Shown here: one piece after another, positions 33,469-44,739 of the stretch
Layout of the letters: each line of letters starts with the position of its first letter
Numbering within the stretch: the first letter of the stretch is position 1
Source: Protea cynaroides
Taxonomy: Eukaryota > Streptophyta > Magnoliopsida > Proteales > Proteaceae
NCBI GenBank assembly: GCA_028583415.1
Contig: CM053276.1
Span: 7,594,663 to 7,658,662, forward strand
Length of the DNA: 64,000 nucleotides
Direction: 5' to 3'
The notes under the pieces: model-generated
The model's database searches: none
The model's input: only the letters and a program-made list of their open reading frames with translations
What the model was told of the DNA's origin: nothing
Position numbers and translations under genes: made by a program

Positions 33469-34027
33469 CTTGGACAAGTTCTTAAGTTTCCGAATAAAAT
33501 GACACAAAAAAAAAAATGCCAAATGAATTAGATTAGACTTCGTTTTCCCCTGTGAGATCAAGTATGAATCGATCAATGAATATAACTGAGCAAACTTACA
33601 GATGCTTGAATTCAGCGAATAGAACATATTCAATCTTCGATAGAGAGAAGGATTAAAAGAAGCTGCACATAGAGGCCTTACCCTTCCAAGTTCGAATGTT
33701 CGACTTCAGAACTCGAGTTTCAAGCTAGGTCGGAACTCGGAACTCAAATGCGTCGGAGGGCAGAAGGCGGGAACATTTTGAGCGAGGGTCAGATGGATTC
33801 TGTTAAAGCAGTTAGCTTTGATCTTTAAATGGAGCTTTTTAATTAAAAAAAAATATTCCAAAAGAATTTTTTTTTTTTTTTTTTTAAGATTTCACATTAC
33901 CAATATAAATATTCTATGATTAATATAAAAAACGAGTTTGGATATTACCAATATACCCAACACAGTGTTAAGAAAAGAATAAAAAAAACGGCGCAAGATA
34001 AAAATAATGTTGAATCACTATGGACTC

Positions 34028-34140
34028 AAATCGTCTCCCGTGCGCCAGCCTTTCAGCCCATCATCTGACAGGCTGGAATGCACCGGCACACATATCGATG
34101 CAGATGACGGACTGGAGAGCTGGCGCGTGGGAGACGATTT
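34028..34140. mobile_element. Short inverted-repeat MITE
   Basis: Outer arms AAATCGTCTCCC..GCGCCAGC and their complement match at 20 of 22 positions, and pairing continues inward ('CATCATCTG' against 'GTCATCTG'). Arms of about 40 bp leave a short loop. No coding, no clear target duplication. Confidence 0.62.
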
Positions 34141-34175
34141 TCTTGCAATAACTATGGTTCTTTCTCCTCCAATCC

Positions 34176-34206
<31 letters not shown>

Positions 34207-34262
34207 CTTTTCTCTGCTTCCAAACATTGCCAAAAAAAAGAGAAAAGGACGGAAACGGTCAA

Positions 34263-34310
34263 CAATACACGCGCGTGAGTCCTCAACGATACACGCGCGT
34301 GAGTCCACAA
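34263..34310 (+). promoter_or_regulatory. Two 24-bp units, each with a CACGCGCGTG palindrome
   Basis: Palindromes at 34268-34277 and 34292-34301, in tandem 24-bp units (CAACGATACACGCGCGTGAG...). Each contains overlapping vCGCGb cores, the known binding site of CAMTA calmodulin-binding factors. They are 104-137 bp before the GDPD4 ATG, in promoter or 5' UTR. Regulation by CAMTA is inferred. Confidence 0.55.
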
Positions 34311-34404
34311 CGATTTTCAGTTGACATGTCTTTCCAACTTCACCTCTTCAACAGGTTATTTCTTCTACCGATTTGAAACGAGACGAGAACCCTCTCTCCT
34401 GAAA

Positions 34405-37400
34405 ATGGCGAAGCCGAAACAAGATAGGAGACTACCTCAACGGTATGGTTCCTGGTGGACTCAGTTCTCGAGAATTTCTAATCGCAGATTCTTCCGCTTG
34501 CTTCTGATTTTAGCATTCTTGGCTGTGATTCCCCCTATTTTCTTCCACTTCAGACTCAGGCGTTTCCAACAGGTTTACATTTTCATCCATTCTTTCTCTA
34601 CTTTGTCATTCATTGTAATTAATCTGGATCCTTGAAATTCTCAGATTATCTTCGCCAGATCTCCTTAGGTTCGTGCTCTTTTGTTTACTAAATTCTAAAT
34701 ATTTTGTCTTCGTTAAACTCTTGTAATCAAATTCTACTAGCACTAGGCGACCAATGATTATCGGTTGTTTGAAAATTGAAATGGGCTAAAAATTTGTTAT
34801 ACTTTGTTTTGCTGTGCTATGTCACTTATCTATCTTTCTAGCAAATTTTCTTTAAATTATTTCCTTTTCTTAGCTGCCTATAATTAAATTTCATGTTATC
34901 CTATTTCATTGGTTGTTTGCCGGATGGTTTCACTGAGACAATCATAAATCTGTTCCTCCACGGCAGGATTTGAACCTTAAAGTAGAGAGAAATTTACCAT
35001 AATGATTGCTAGGACGCTGTCTTGAGAGTAAGTAAGATGGGAAGGATGGCCACTGCCCACGGCCAAGTATTACAAGTGTCTAAATTTCATAATTAGCTAA
35101 AACCATCAGCTATTTCCAATTAGATTCCCATTGACATTTTGTTAGTGTTATGTGAAAATCGATGACAAGGGCGTGCGTCAGATTCCAAAACTCTACACGT
35201 TATTGGGATGTAGGACACACTTTTATATTTCCATTTCTTCTTGGTCCTTGTTGGTTCAGCATAATCCAAAAATTCTTGTCTGTTAAACTAGCCAAGTCAG
35301 ATTTGGTAATGTGCATCTAATTTTAATCCCCACATCTGTGACCATCCAACGTTATATTAGATAGCATAGAATTAAATTTTCTCTACACTACACTATTTAA
35401 TGCACTCTACTGAGACATTAATGATATTCACAATCTTTATGAGTGCTCATGAATTTTAGTATCTTTCTTAAATCCCTTTTCATCCGGTTCCCTTTGCTTC
35501 AGATCTGCATAGAAGATCAGCATAGAATTTTGTTCTTTCAAGATATTGGAAATTTTAACTTGATATGATTCAGTTCTATTTGATATAGTGCTTTCATTTG
35601 TTAATGGGTTGATATTCAACTTATTTACTTGGTGTGGTTCATTTTGTGGTTTTGATATGGAATCATTGAAGCCAATTCTTGATCTCTATTTATTTATGCA
35701 TGTTTTTGCAGATGCAACTGCAAAAGTGTGGCTGGCTGAATGATCCTCCAATTGTCTGCGCTCATGGGGGTGATTCAACCAAGGCCTTTCCCAACACTGT
35801 ATGTATGTTGCATTTGAGGTGTCTTTGCATTTGCCAACCCACTCATATATGTGTCAAGACTTCTGAAAACAGTGCCGTTTTAGCTTCCAATATCTTGATA
35901 ATTTATTTCATTATAATGTAGTTTGTTATCTGCTCTTTTTATTTCTCCATTTGTGCATATACAATTATGCATGTTAACTTGTGATTCTACAAGGGTTCTG
36001 GTTCTTACATAGCTATTTGGTTTGTTTGCCAATAGGTTGTACTTCTGTTGACTTCCCTGTTTTTTCTTAATAATTTCTGATATGGAAATATACGTGCAAA
36101 TATCTAATATAAAAAGGGGATGGGGACCTGAAATTTTCGTTTCTAATCTCATTTGCTTATTTGAGAGAATTGCTTCTACACGTGAGCAGTTACCTCTGGA
36201 TTTCAAAGTTAAATTTTCAATACCCTCATTCATAGTAAAATACGATGGCAGTTATCTAAGGAGTGCCATTTTCATGATTATAGTCAAACTAGTTTTCTCA
36301 TCTCTCTCTCTCTCTTCTTTTTTTTTTTTTTTTTTGGCCCGTTTTGTTTCTGCTTGCAGATGTCTGCATATCGTATTGCTCTTCTTTCGCAAGTAGATTG
36401 TATTGAGATTGATGTTTCCCGCTCTTCAGATGGAGTGTTGTTTGCTCTCCATGACAGGTACTGTTTTCAAAACTTCTCTATCCAGAAATTTCCACTTCTA
36501 GTTCTATAGGTGAGTGTTTTGTAGTCAGTGTTCTGGTTATTATTTCCACCATGGTAGTGATCCTAATTATTTTAAATGCTTTTGCTTCATTTGGAAAAGA
36601 TAAAAGTTTAAATCTGTAGCTTGAACTCTGCTATTTCTACAAACTTTCAGAACAATTACATTCTATTTTACAAATGGAAGCTGATTTGCTGTCATTGAGG
36701 TGGAAAAACGAAAAAGAAAAGTGTTTAAGTAGGTTATTTGAACGTGGGTTCCTCAAATTTCTAAAAGATTTACATTCTTTTATGGTGACTAGATGTTTGG
36801 AGGGCTCTGACATAGTATCACGGATTTTTACATAGTCGAACCAACATGGGATGTTCTAAACTTCAATATTGCATCATATTATGAGATGTTGAAATTGGAA
36901 TGTCTTATGCTTATGGTCTTCTTTTTCTCCATGTGTGAGCAGTTACTATAAATTTCTCTCAAGTCTCGCCAACAAAGCATTTATCTTGTTTTTATTAATT
37001 TCAACATTTTCTTTTAAATTTAAACCTTTTTTTGTCTTTTAACGCATCATAAAAATGGACCTGCATTTAAATGGTTGACTGCATGCATGCTTGCTATTAT
37101 TTGCTAGGAGGAAATGCATCCCATGGTATTTATCATAAATTAATGAAGAAAGTTGTCTCAAACTTTTAGTTGCATAGAAAGATACAATTTTCGTCTTACC
37201 TAGTGAAGGTTTTTGGTGAGGAAAATTTCTTCTGTTTCTTTTGTGATTATCACTTCATATAGTTGAGTTATTTCTAGAAAAAAAAAATTTCTTGAAAGTT
37301 GAAACCACTTGTAGACTTGACCTCAGATGACACAGGCAGGGATTTGCAGCGGATATCTGGTAACAACACTGCAAAAGTGGGGCACCTGAGCATGAAAGAG

Positions 37401-40400
37401 GTGAGAACTTTCTACATAACTTTAAACAGAACATCGTCTGAGATTTGATACTGCTGATGCACTTTATCATCTCTATTAGCCGGTTGCTTTGGTATACTAT
37501 AAGTTTTTGTTAGGGCACAATTGTGGAACACTAATTGAAGAGTAGGAATTCATGGCTGGTGAAGGTGATTATTTTATCTGGCAGCTTGGATCCTCCTTCA
37601 AGGAAGCTTTAGTTTCCAGATTGTATGAAGTAGTTTTCTTTTGGAGATGCCTCTTCATCTCCTCCACGTGGTCCCTAGGTGATAATAGGCTGTTTGGTCA
37701 TCAAAAGACCTAATTCTCTTATTGGAGTTGATCCTGTTGTAGCCTGTAGGGCACAATTAGGGTCACCGGTGAGTTTAGGAATTACGTCATGTTGAGGGGA
37801 GAGACAATTATGGATGTTGGAATCCATAGTTCGCACATCATGTCTCCTGTTTTGCCTTTCTTTTCTTATTTTAATTTACATATTCTTGGCCATGAGGGCA
37901 TTTGTTAATTTCCTAAGTATCATAAAATAAAGCATTTTCTCGGTATTGGCTTATCTACAAGGCCTGCAGAACTCAAAAGTTTCTTGTGCAGGCTCGGGCA
38001 ACGGCTCCATCGAGCCAATTCTTTTTTCTTTTCTTTTTTTCCATATGATGCAACAATCAAATCTGGATTCTTGGATAATGAGAATTTTACTTTGAGAACC
38101 TTAGTTGATTAATGTCACGGGGCACTAGTTGTCTGTACTGTTCTTATTCTTTTATGCGTCTTCATTTATATTTTCTATTCCTTGTCATGAATTCTCTGAT
38201 GTTTTTGTCCATTAGTAATGGTAATCATTAGTTTGTTTCTTTCTTAGCTTTTTTTTTCTGCATGGCCCACGTAGGAAGCCCTTTCCAAATGGCTGTTTCT
38301 GCATCCATTTTTGTCCCCTTTTTCCTTTGGTATGGTCTGTGGCACCTTGGCCTAAGGCATCCCAAGTTGCCTTGTACTATTCATTCATGTATAATTTGCT
38401 TTCAAGGTGTCTTGGATTGCCTTGGCAACTGGTTGCCTCAAGTGTCACCAGACTGAGGGGAGAAAAGGGAAAGATGGGGGAGCTACAACATTTCAGAACA
38501 GTACTTTCCATGAAACTGCTGTAGGACCCATCAAAAATAGCCTCATATATAAAACATCAAAACGACCCTTGGAATTGGACTCGAAACGTTTTGTACATGT
38601 CACCCGCACACTGCCAATCACCTCTATGCAGCTTAGAACGCTGCTGATATCACATAGAGCTTGATCAATCGCTGTATCTCTTTCACTGCCCAGTCAACTT
38701 TGTGAAACCTGGTCAACTTGCTGTCAGCACTTCTTTGAAGCTTTAATTCACTGTCACTACTGCTCCCACATTGCTAACTCACTGACTAAGTGTCTCAGAC
38801 TTTACCATGTTATCACATACCTCTGTCAGATGCCCAGAACTGCCTAGAACAATTGCCTACACTAACACCACACGAACCAAGGTTTTAACAGTTTTTTCTA
38901 TTTTGCATAGTGTGGTCTTTTCTGCATAAGCAGTTAGACATATTTTATTTTGTGGTATAATAGTTCGTCTGGAACCGGGTTGAATCTTGTTGGATCCTTA
39001 TGGTTTTGTTCATGGTGTTTCTAAAGGATACAAGAATTTTTTATTTTTTTTTTAATGTTCAAGCATATTAAATGAATCAAGCATATTCTTTGGTTGGAGG
39101 GTGGCACATAATTTGGGCAGCAAACTGCAATTTCAGATGAAGCTTAACAAGTTTAGTTGTTAGTTTTAAGCAACTTCTTAGGGTTGAAATTTAATATTCT
39201 GTTTCAAACTCAACATTTTAATACATATCACCTACCAAAAAAAAAAGAGTATGCCACTGCCCTTCCTGTCCTTTGTGTTTCTCATTCATCTTATTAGCAT
39301 CTGATTTGCTAATTGCAGTACTTGGAACATTGTCCAATGTAAGATGTCATTGGGTGAAAGGCTGAACAATGTTTGAACTTTTACCTTTGAATTTTTATTT
39401 TATTTTATTGATTTTTATGAGTAATTTGATGGAGAATAGCTTTTAGTGTCTTGTTTTAGATAAAACAACTGCGTGGCAGACATCAGTTCCTACAAGAGTT
39501 CGAAAATCAAGAAATACCTACGATTGAAGATGCTTTGAGGGTACGTCTGGAAGTAGTTTGCATTTTTTTTCTTTTGTGTGTGTGTGTGTGTGTCTCCCTT
39601 CCTCTCATTATTGAAATTTAATCAATGTGGTGCATTACTCACATAAACCTCTTCTTTAACCATGCCTAGGTTTACATGAATTATGTACCATGACTTGGAT
39701 TATATGTAGTAATTTTTTTTTTTTTTTTTACAAAAGTTTTTCTATATGTAACTTATTGAGGACATTTTTTTTATCTTATTGCAGTCTGTGTCAAGGTCAG
39801 TTCGGCAGGTAGTTCTGGATGTGAAAGTTGGGCCGCCATCATATGAGCAAGGGCTTGCGAAGGACATTCTTTCTGTTGTAATCTCTCTTTCTCTGCCCCT
39901 GCCTCCCTCCCCTCTCCTGGCTCAACTATTTATTGTTAAAAGGAAAAGTAAGGAGGTTCACTTCTAATCCTAAGGTCCCAACTCTCATGCGAAGCTCAAT
40001 CTGAAGGCAGCTTAGCTCATCTCTACATCCTCTGAGACATGGCCATGGTGATTTGGTTGTACTTTCTCCTTTTTGGTGTGTCATACAATACCAATGGAAT
40101 GAGGATATAATGTTCTCTTAAACCTCGGGTCCCTTTTAGGAAGTGTGGCAAAATTTAATGGAAAATGATACTATACACAGTTTTCAAGTGAAGCATGCAC
40201 CTAGTCAGTGGGTCAAATCTTCGGTAATATTTCATTGCCTAGGCTTTAGTGAAGTGCTACAGGTTTGCCTCTCTGTGATTCAGCTCCTAGGTGATGTTAT
40301 TTGACTGCACTGTTTTAGTTGATGAGATGTAGTGTAAATTTAGAACTCACTGATTCGCTTGGTGTATTAAGAGCCTGGGATTAGTTTTGTTCAAAACTTC

Positions 40401-40703
40401 AAATTAGCGATGTACTACTTGTTGCCTTGGGCAATGTGGCCGACAAGACCAACACATGGACGTATTGACTTGGATCTGACATTCATCAGAAACAAATTGT
40501 GATTCTTTTCTATTAAGGTGAAACACCAGTTTTATGAGATTTCCTGGCCTGGCACAACTGTATTATTGCCCTGGAAACTGACTGTGGCAACTATTGACAG
40601 CTGAGCCCTTTCTTCTTCTTATCAACCGTTTGTTGTTTGTGGGGGCATCATTTTTATTCCAACTGGTAAACTGGAGTTTGAATTTCATGTTCCTAAATGC
40701 TAG

Positions 40704-40757
<54 letters not shown>

Positions 40758-41858
40758 GCATAATATAGTTTTTTTTTAATATGTGGACAATGAGATTGCA
40801 TAATATAGTTACTAAGGCTCCCATGACAAACTTTTGCAGGTGGAGAAGACACAATGTAGAAACTGCATCGTTTGGGCTAAAAGTGATATTTTAGTCAGGG
40901 ATGTAACTAATTTCTCATCAGACACTACAGTAAGGATATTTTTTTTTAAAAAGGAAATATACTGTTCTTTCCTTTTCATGCTCTTTCTTCATTTATTTTG
41001 ATATTGATAGGAGGGTAGTGGTGAAATTTATGATGGATCAGGGTGTATTATCAATCCTGATCTGTGAATTTGGAAGTTGGAAGAAAGAATCCTGTAAATT
41101 TGATTTAAATCATTGATCAAGTACCTGGGCTGTTTTTCGCAATTCTCAAGAGCTGTGATCTGAGCTTTCAAACCTGAAGTAGGCAGTTTAGGGGATATTT
41201 TGGGCTGGCTAGATTAGGTGTAAGGCCAGGGTTTCTATAGTCAGGCTTGGACGCCAGTTTGGGCCTATCAATTTGGATCGATTCTTGTCACCAATCCAAT
41301 TTGTAGAGATATCATGCTTGAGCCTACTATGTTTAGTCTAGTGGGTCACAACATGCAATAGTGGTAGAAAAACAATGCTATTGTAACTTTTCAGTGACAA
41401 AAAATCTATTTGCAAAAAGGGAGCAAGTATAGGAATTCCCATTAACCCATTTGATTGAAACAAAGTAGCTAAACTCTTGTCTTGCCTCTGAAGCAATAAA
41501 TTTTGGTACGTCTGAATTTGACAACACCTTCCTATCACTGACTTTTTATGGTGCCATTGTGCAGGTAGGTTACATTGTTATGAAGGATCCATCAACTGGT
41601 GCTAGAACCAACTTATTGAGGATCAAAGGTGCTAGTGTTGTTGGTGTTTACCACCCTTTGATTGATGAGAAACTTGTGAAGATTTTGCATGGGAGGAACA
41701 AGAAAGTCTATGCTTGGACTGTTGATGATCAAGTTTCCATGCGCAAAATGCTGTTCGAACATGTAGATGCTGTTGTCACTAGCAATCCCACTCTTCTTCA
41801 ACGGCTTATGCAGGAAATTAGGACACAATGCCTCGAGGAAGGATTTTCTTTTCAATGA
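34405..41858 (+). CDS. GDPD4: Glycerophosphodiester phosphodiesterase, GDPD4-like
   Basis: Hydrolyses glycerophosphodiesters to glycerol-3-phosphate and an alcohol; plant members help phospholipid turnover and phosphate recycling. Exons: 34405-34572, 35712-35798, 36360-36457, 37340-37400, 39460-39540, 39785-39877, 40840-40929, 41565-41858, all in phase, 972 nt, 323 aa, close to Arabidopsis GDPD4. An N-terminal hydrophobic segment (about residues 30-48, RLLLILAFLAVIPPIFFHF) makes it a likely membrane-anchored protein. Catalytic signature: H74 in 'CAHGGDSTKAFPNT', E101 and D103 in 'DCIEIDVS', H116 in 'LFALHD'. The usual HRG-ENT motif reads HGG-PNT, as in the GDPD4 subgroup as I recall it. C-terminal 'VYAWTVDD' and 'DAVVTSNP' match the family. 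Introns are long and TE-poor; intron 4 is 2.06 kb. Confidence 0.95.
40704..40757 (+). repeat. (CT)n-(CA)n microsatellite in GDPD4 intron 6
   Basis: About 21 CT units followed by a short CA run. Confidence 0.9.
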
Positions 41859-43593
41859 TTGGCATATCCCCTTTTTTCAAACTAATTATTTTTAGTAAAT
41901 GAAAAGTTTCTGTTTATGGGATTTTGAACTGGTTGCCTTATGTACTTATTTTTCTTGGTGATTTCATGAATGGTGGAGCAACTGCTCAATTTGATATTTA
42001 TAGGTAACTCTGTTTCAGAGATTCTCTTGTCATTCACATGAATCAAATATACAATCAACTTGGTTGGAGTTTCAGGAACTTAAAGCGCATGTAGCAATAG
42101 CCTGTTTTTGGGGCCCAAAGATTGTAATATAAATTTGTTGATAATTGGGAAAGTTTGTAATCATATTGATTTTGATGTTGGCTTGAATCATGCAGTGGAA
42201 TGAAGTCTTTTTTTTTGGCTTTCTGGTTCATGATGTCTGAAAATGTTTGATTTACCAGTTCTTTGTTTTGATTATCAACAACCCTACTGCAACTAATGAC
42301 TAAACCCTGATTCCTTCTCTTGAAATGTTTGCCTTTCAGAAAGTGACAACATCGTTCAGGTGGCAGAAAGTAGTCCATGAATACCAATAGGAGTTCAATT
42401 CTTTTCTCTCATTCCATTTTCTCGTCGTTCCATTTCTCACCGGTATCCTTACTAACCTTTTCAACCTCAAAACTAAGCTTTAATTTTTCTTGTTTCTTGA
42501 GTTACAGATGGAATGCCTAGTGGTTTCATGCAATTAGAAGGGCCTTTTCCCTTCTGCCCTTGCCAACCTGTAACGGCATCTTTTACTATCTCATCTCACC
42601 TTATCAGAGTGACTTTTATCCCAAGTGTTAGATCTCCGACATTGCCCTCATTGTACATGATCTGCTACACACTTGAAAAGAAACGTGGATGGAGATTAAT
42701 GGGTCTCAAGCGTCACACGTCTATACAGTTTTCTATCGATCCTCCTGAATTTTGATTTTTGAAAGTCAGTTGTGTCTTCCTTGTCCAACTCCTCAGACTG
42801 AATGCTTTCCTAATATTACCTGATTGAGTTCTTTTCAGGAATTCATTGGTTCATTGTCACCTGAAGTCTCATGGAAAATTTCCTCCTCATGTTTAACTAA
42901 TTTAAATTTTGAAGGATATGATCTAAAACTGAAGCCTGCTTCATCAGCTTGGAGTAACATGTTCGAAAGAGTAACAAGTTCAGTATAATCTACTCTAGGG
43001 ACAACATAATTGGCTATCAGCTGAGTTCCCTTCTGATGCATTTACTCATTGATTTCATTCGGTCATTAAGAGATGAAGTTGGGACAAATAGTATGCTAAT
43101 TTGAATATACTAAATAGCGCAGCAGCGGCGTAAATTTCCAACATCTGCTCCATGTTTGCGAGGAAAAATTAAAAGATGAGAAAAAGGGGAAAATAAGACT
43201 ACATTAAGAATCGGTAGTCGATAACTTGGAGGAGAGAGAAAATGGGTGTAGATTTTAAGAAAAAGATAGATAGAGACAAAAGTACATGCCGATAGAACAT
43301 ACTACTTTTCCCATAATTTTTTTAGGCAAATGATCTGAGTTAGAGTGAAAGGTTACATCTTCTCACAGTTCGATTTTTTAGTCATTTTTGTGAGGAAAGA
43401 AATACAATAAAATATATTGAATTACGAAAGAATGTAATTTTATTACATTTTGCAATGATACAATCATGGCTAATGTTGGGTATAAATAACACTGGCCAAT
43501 AAGATTGCGCTACGATGACAAAATAAAGAGTGAAGGAAAGACAACACGTCAACCTCTGCCCAACGATGTCAAAAGCAAGGAGAACCCAACAAG
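41859..43593. other. Intergenic, no gene seen
   Basis: Contains the GDPD4 3' UTR in its first few hundred bases. ORFs at 42055-42387, 42513-42755 and 42835-43041 show no recognisable domain. Confidence 0.55.
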
Positions 43594-44357
43594 TCGATAC
43601 GAGTCCTTGCCCGTTTGGTCAACCCGAAAACCTGGTATCCTGACTCGAATACTCTAGAAGTTGAACCATGTTGGACCGATGGTCTGACTAGTATTGGGCC
43701 GATGAACCGATTCGATGGTTCATCCTGGACAGACCAGGTGGTTTGGTCTGAAGGAAACTTAAAAAAAATGAGTATATTCGGTTCGGTCAGAACCGAACTG
43801 ACTCTGATGGGACCGAGCCAACCAGGATTTGGTTCAGACCGTGGTTTGGTCTGATCCCGAACTTAAAGGGTCTGTTTGCTTTGCAGTTTTTAAACTGCAT
43901 TCCCAATATGACATTAAATCGCGATTGTGCGAGCTAGGACTTTCGATTTGTTAGATTGGACTCCATTTTTATGCTCTTCAATCTGGTATATATTTTGGTA
44001 CATTTAGATATATTGAAAAACATGTTATTATAGAAAAATTCCCTATGGGGATCCAATTTGCAGTTTTTATGTTGATTTTTCTTGAATTTACTGTACCGAA
44101 TTGAGTGTTGAGGTATTGTTATGGTTATCGTACTGCGGTTGGACCGGAAAGGAGGGGGATAGCGAAACTCCTGCCAAGAGGCATGAATGTTTAGACTTGT
44201 AAAATTGTATTTTAAATATTCATGATATCCCACAAGTGCTGCAGGTTAGGATTTGTTCATATCATAATGGAATTTGGTGTGACCACCAAAGTGGCAACCT
44301 TGTTTTATTTTGATGTGTTCAAATTCAAGGGTTTGTACTCTGTAAATGCTTCAGTTT

Positions 44358-44386
44358 GACAATGTTCACTCAAAGGTGACATTGTC
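44358..44386 (+). other. Leader hairpin homologous to 2776-2804
   Basis: GACAATGT, bulged T, CACT, loop CAAA, GGTG, ACATTGTC. Relative to the hairpin at 2776-2804, a C-G pair has become T-A, a T-G pair has become C-G, and a C-G pair has become T-G, so pairing is kept while sequence changes. Other CAAA-loop hairpins lie at 44283-44294 and about 44523-44549. Confidence 0.65.
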
Positions 44387-44739
44387 CAAGTTTGTTCAAA
44401 TTAGGGTTTGTAGCTGTTGTGTAGGGATTTTGGTGTAACCACCCACCAAAGTGACACCCTTGTTCTATCATAATATGTTTAAATTTAACATTTGTGCATT
44501 TACAAGCTACAGCAAGGAACTACAGTGCTCATCCAAAAGTGACACTGACATAAACTCCCACTTTTATGGATGCAGCGAAGAATGGCACTGTCCACCCAAA
44601 AACGGCGTTGTCAAAGATTATAAACTCATGCACATGGTTGAAGGATATTGGTTTTAGGGGTTTCATCCACCCAAAGGTGGTGAGATTTCCAAGAGTCATT
44701 ATCCCTTCGCAGTTATTACACAGTTATCGAGAGGACTAG

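Larger units (their letters stand above)
33469..34404. promoter_or_regulatory. Divergent promoter between coiled-coil gene and GDPD4
   Basis: The two start codons face away from each other 936 bp apart, and the minus-strand gene probably has a UTR exon ending at 33600, so core promoters share a few hundred bases. It contains a 113-bp inverted-repeat MITE and two CACGCGCGTG sites nearer GDPD4. No clear TATA box was identified for either gene. Confidence 0.6.

Noticed and set aside
33015..33633. 180-aa minus ORF as a single exon
   Set aside because: It is two short coding exons read through an intron; splice signals and phase favour the split model.
34007..34324. Plus- and minus-strand ORFs upstream of GDPD4
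   Set aside because: They run through an inverted-repeat MITE and a T-rich tract; composition follows the repeats.
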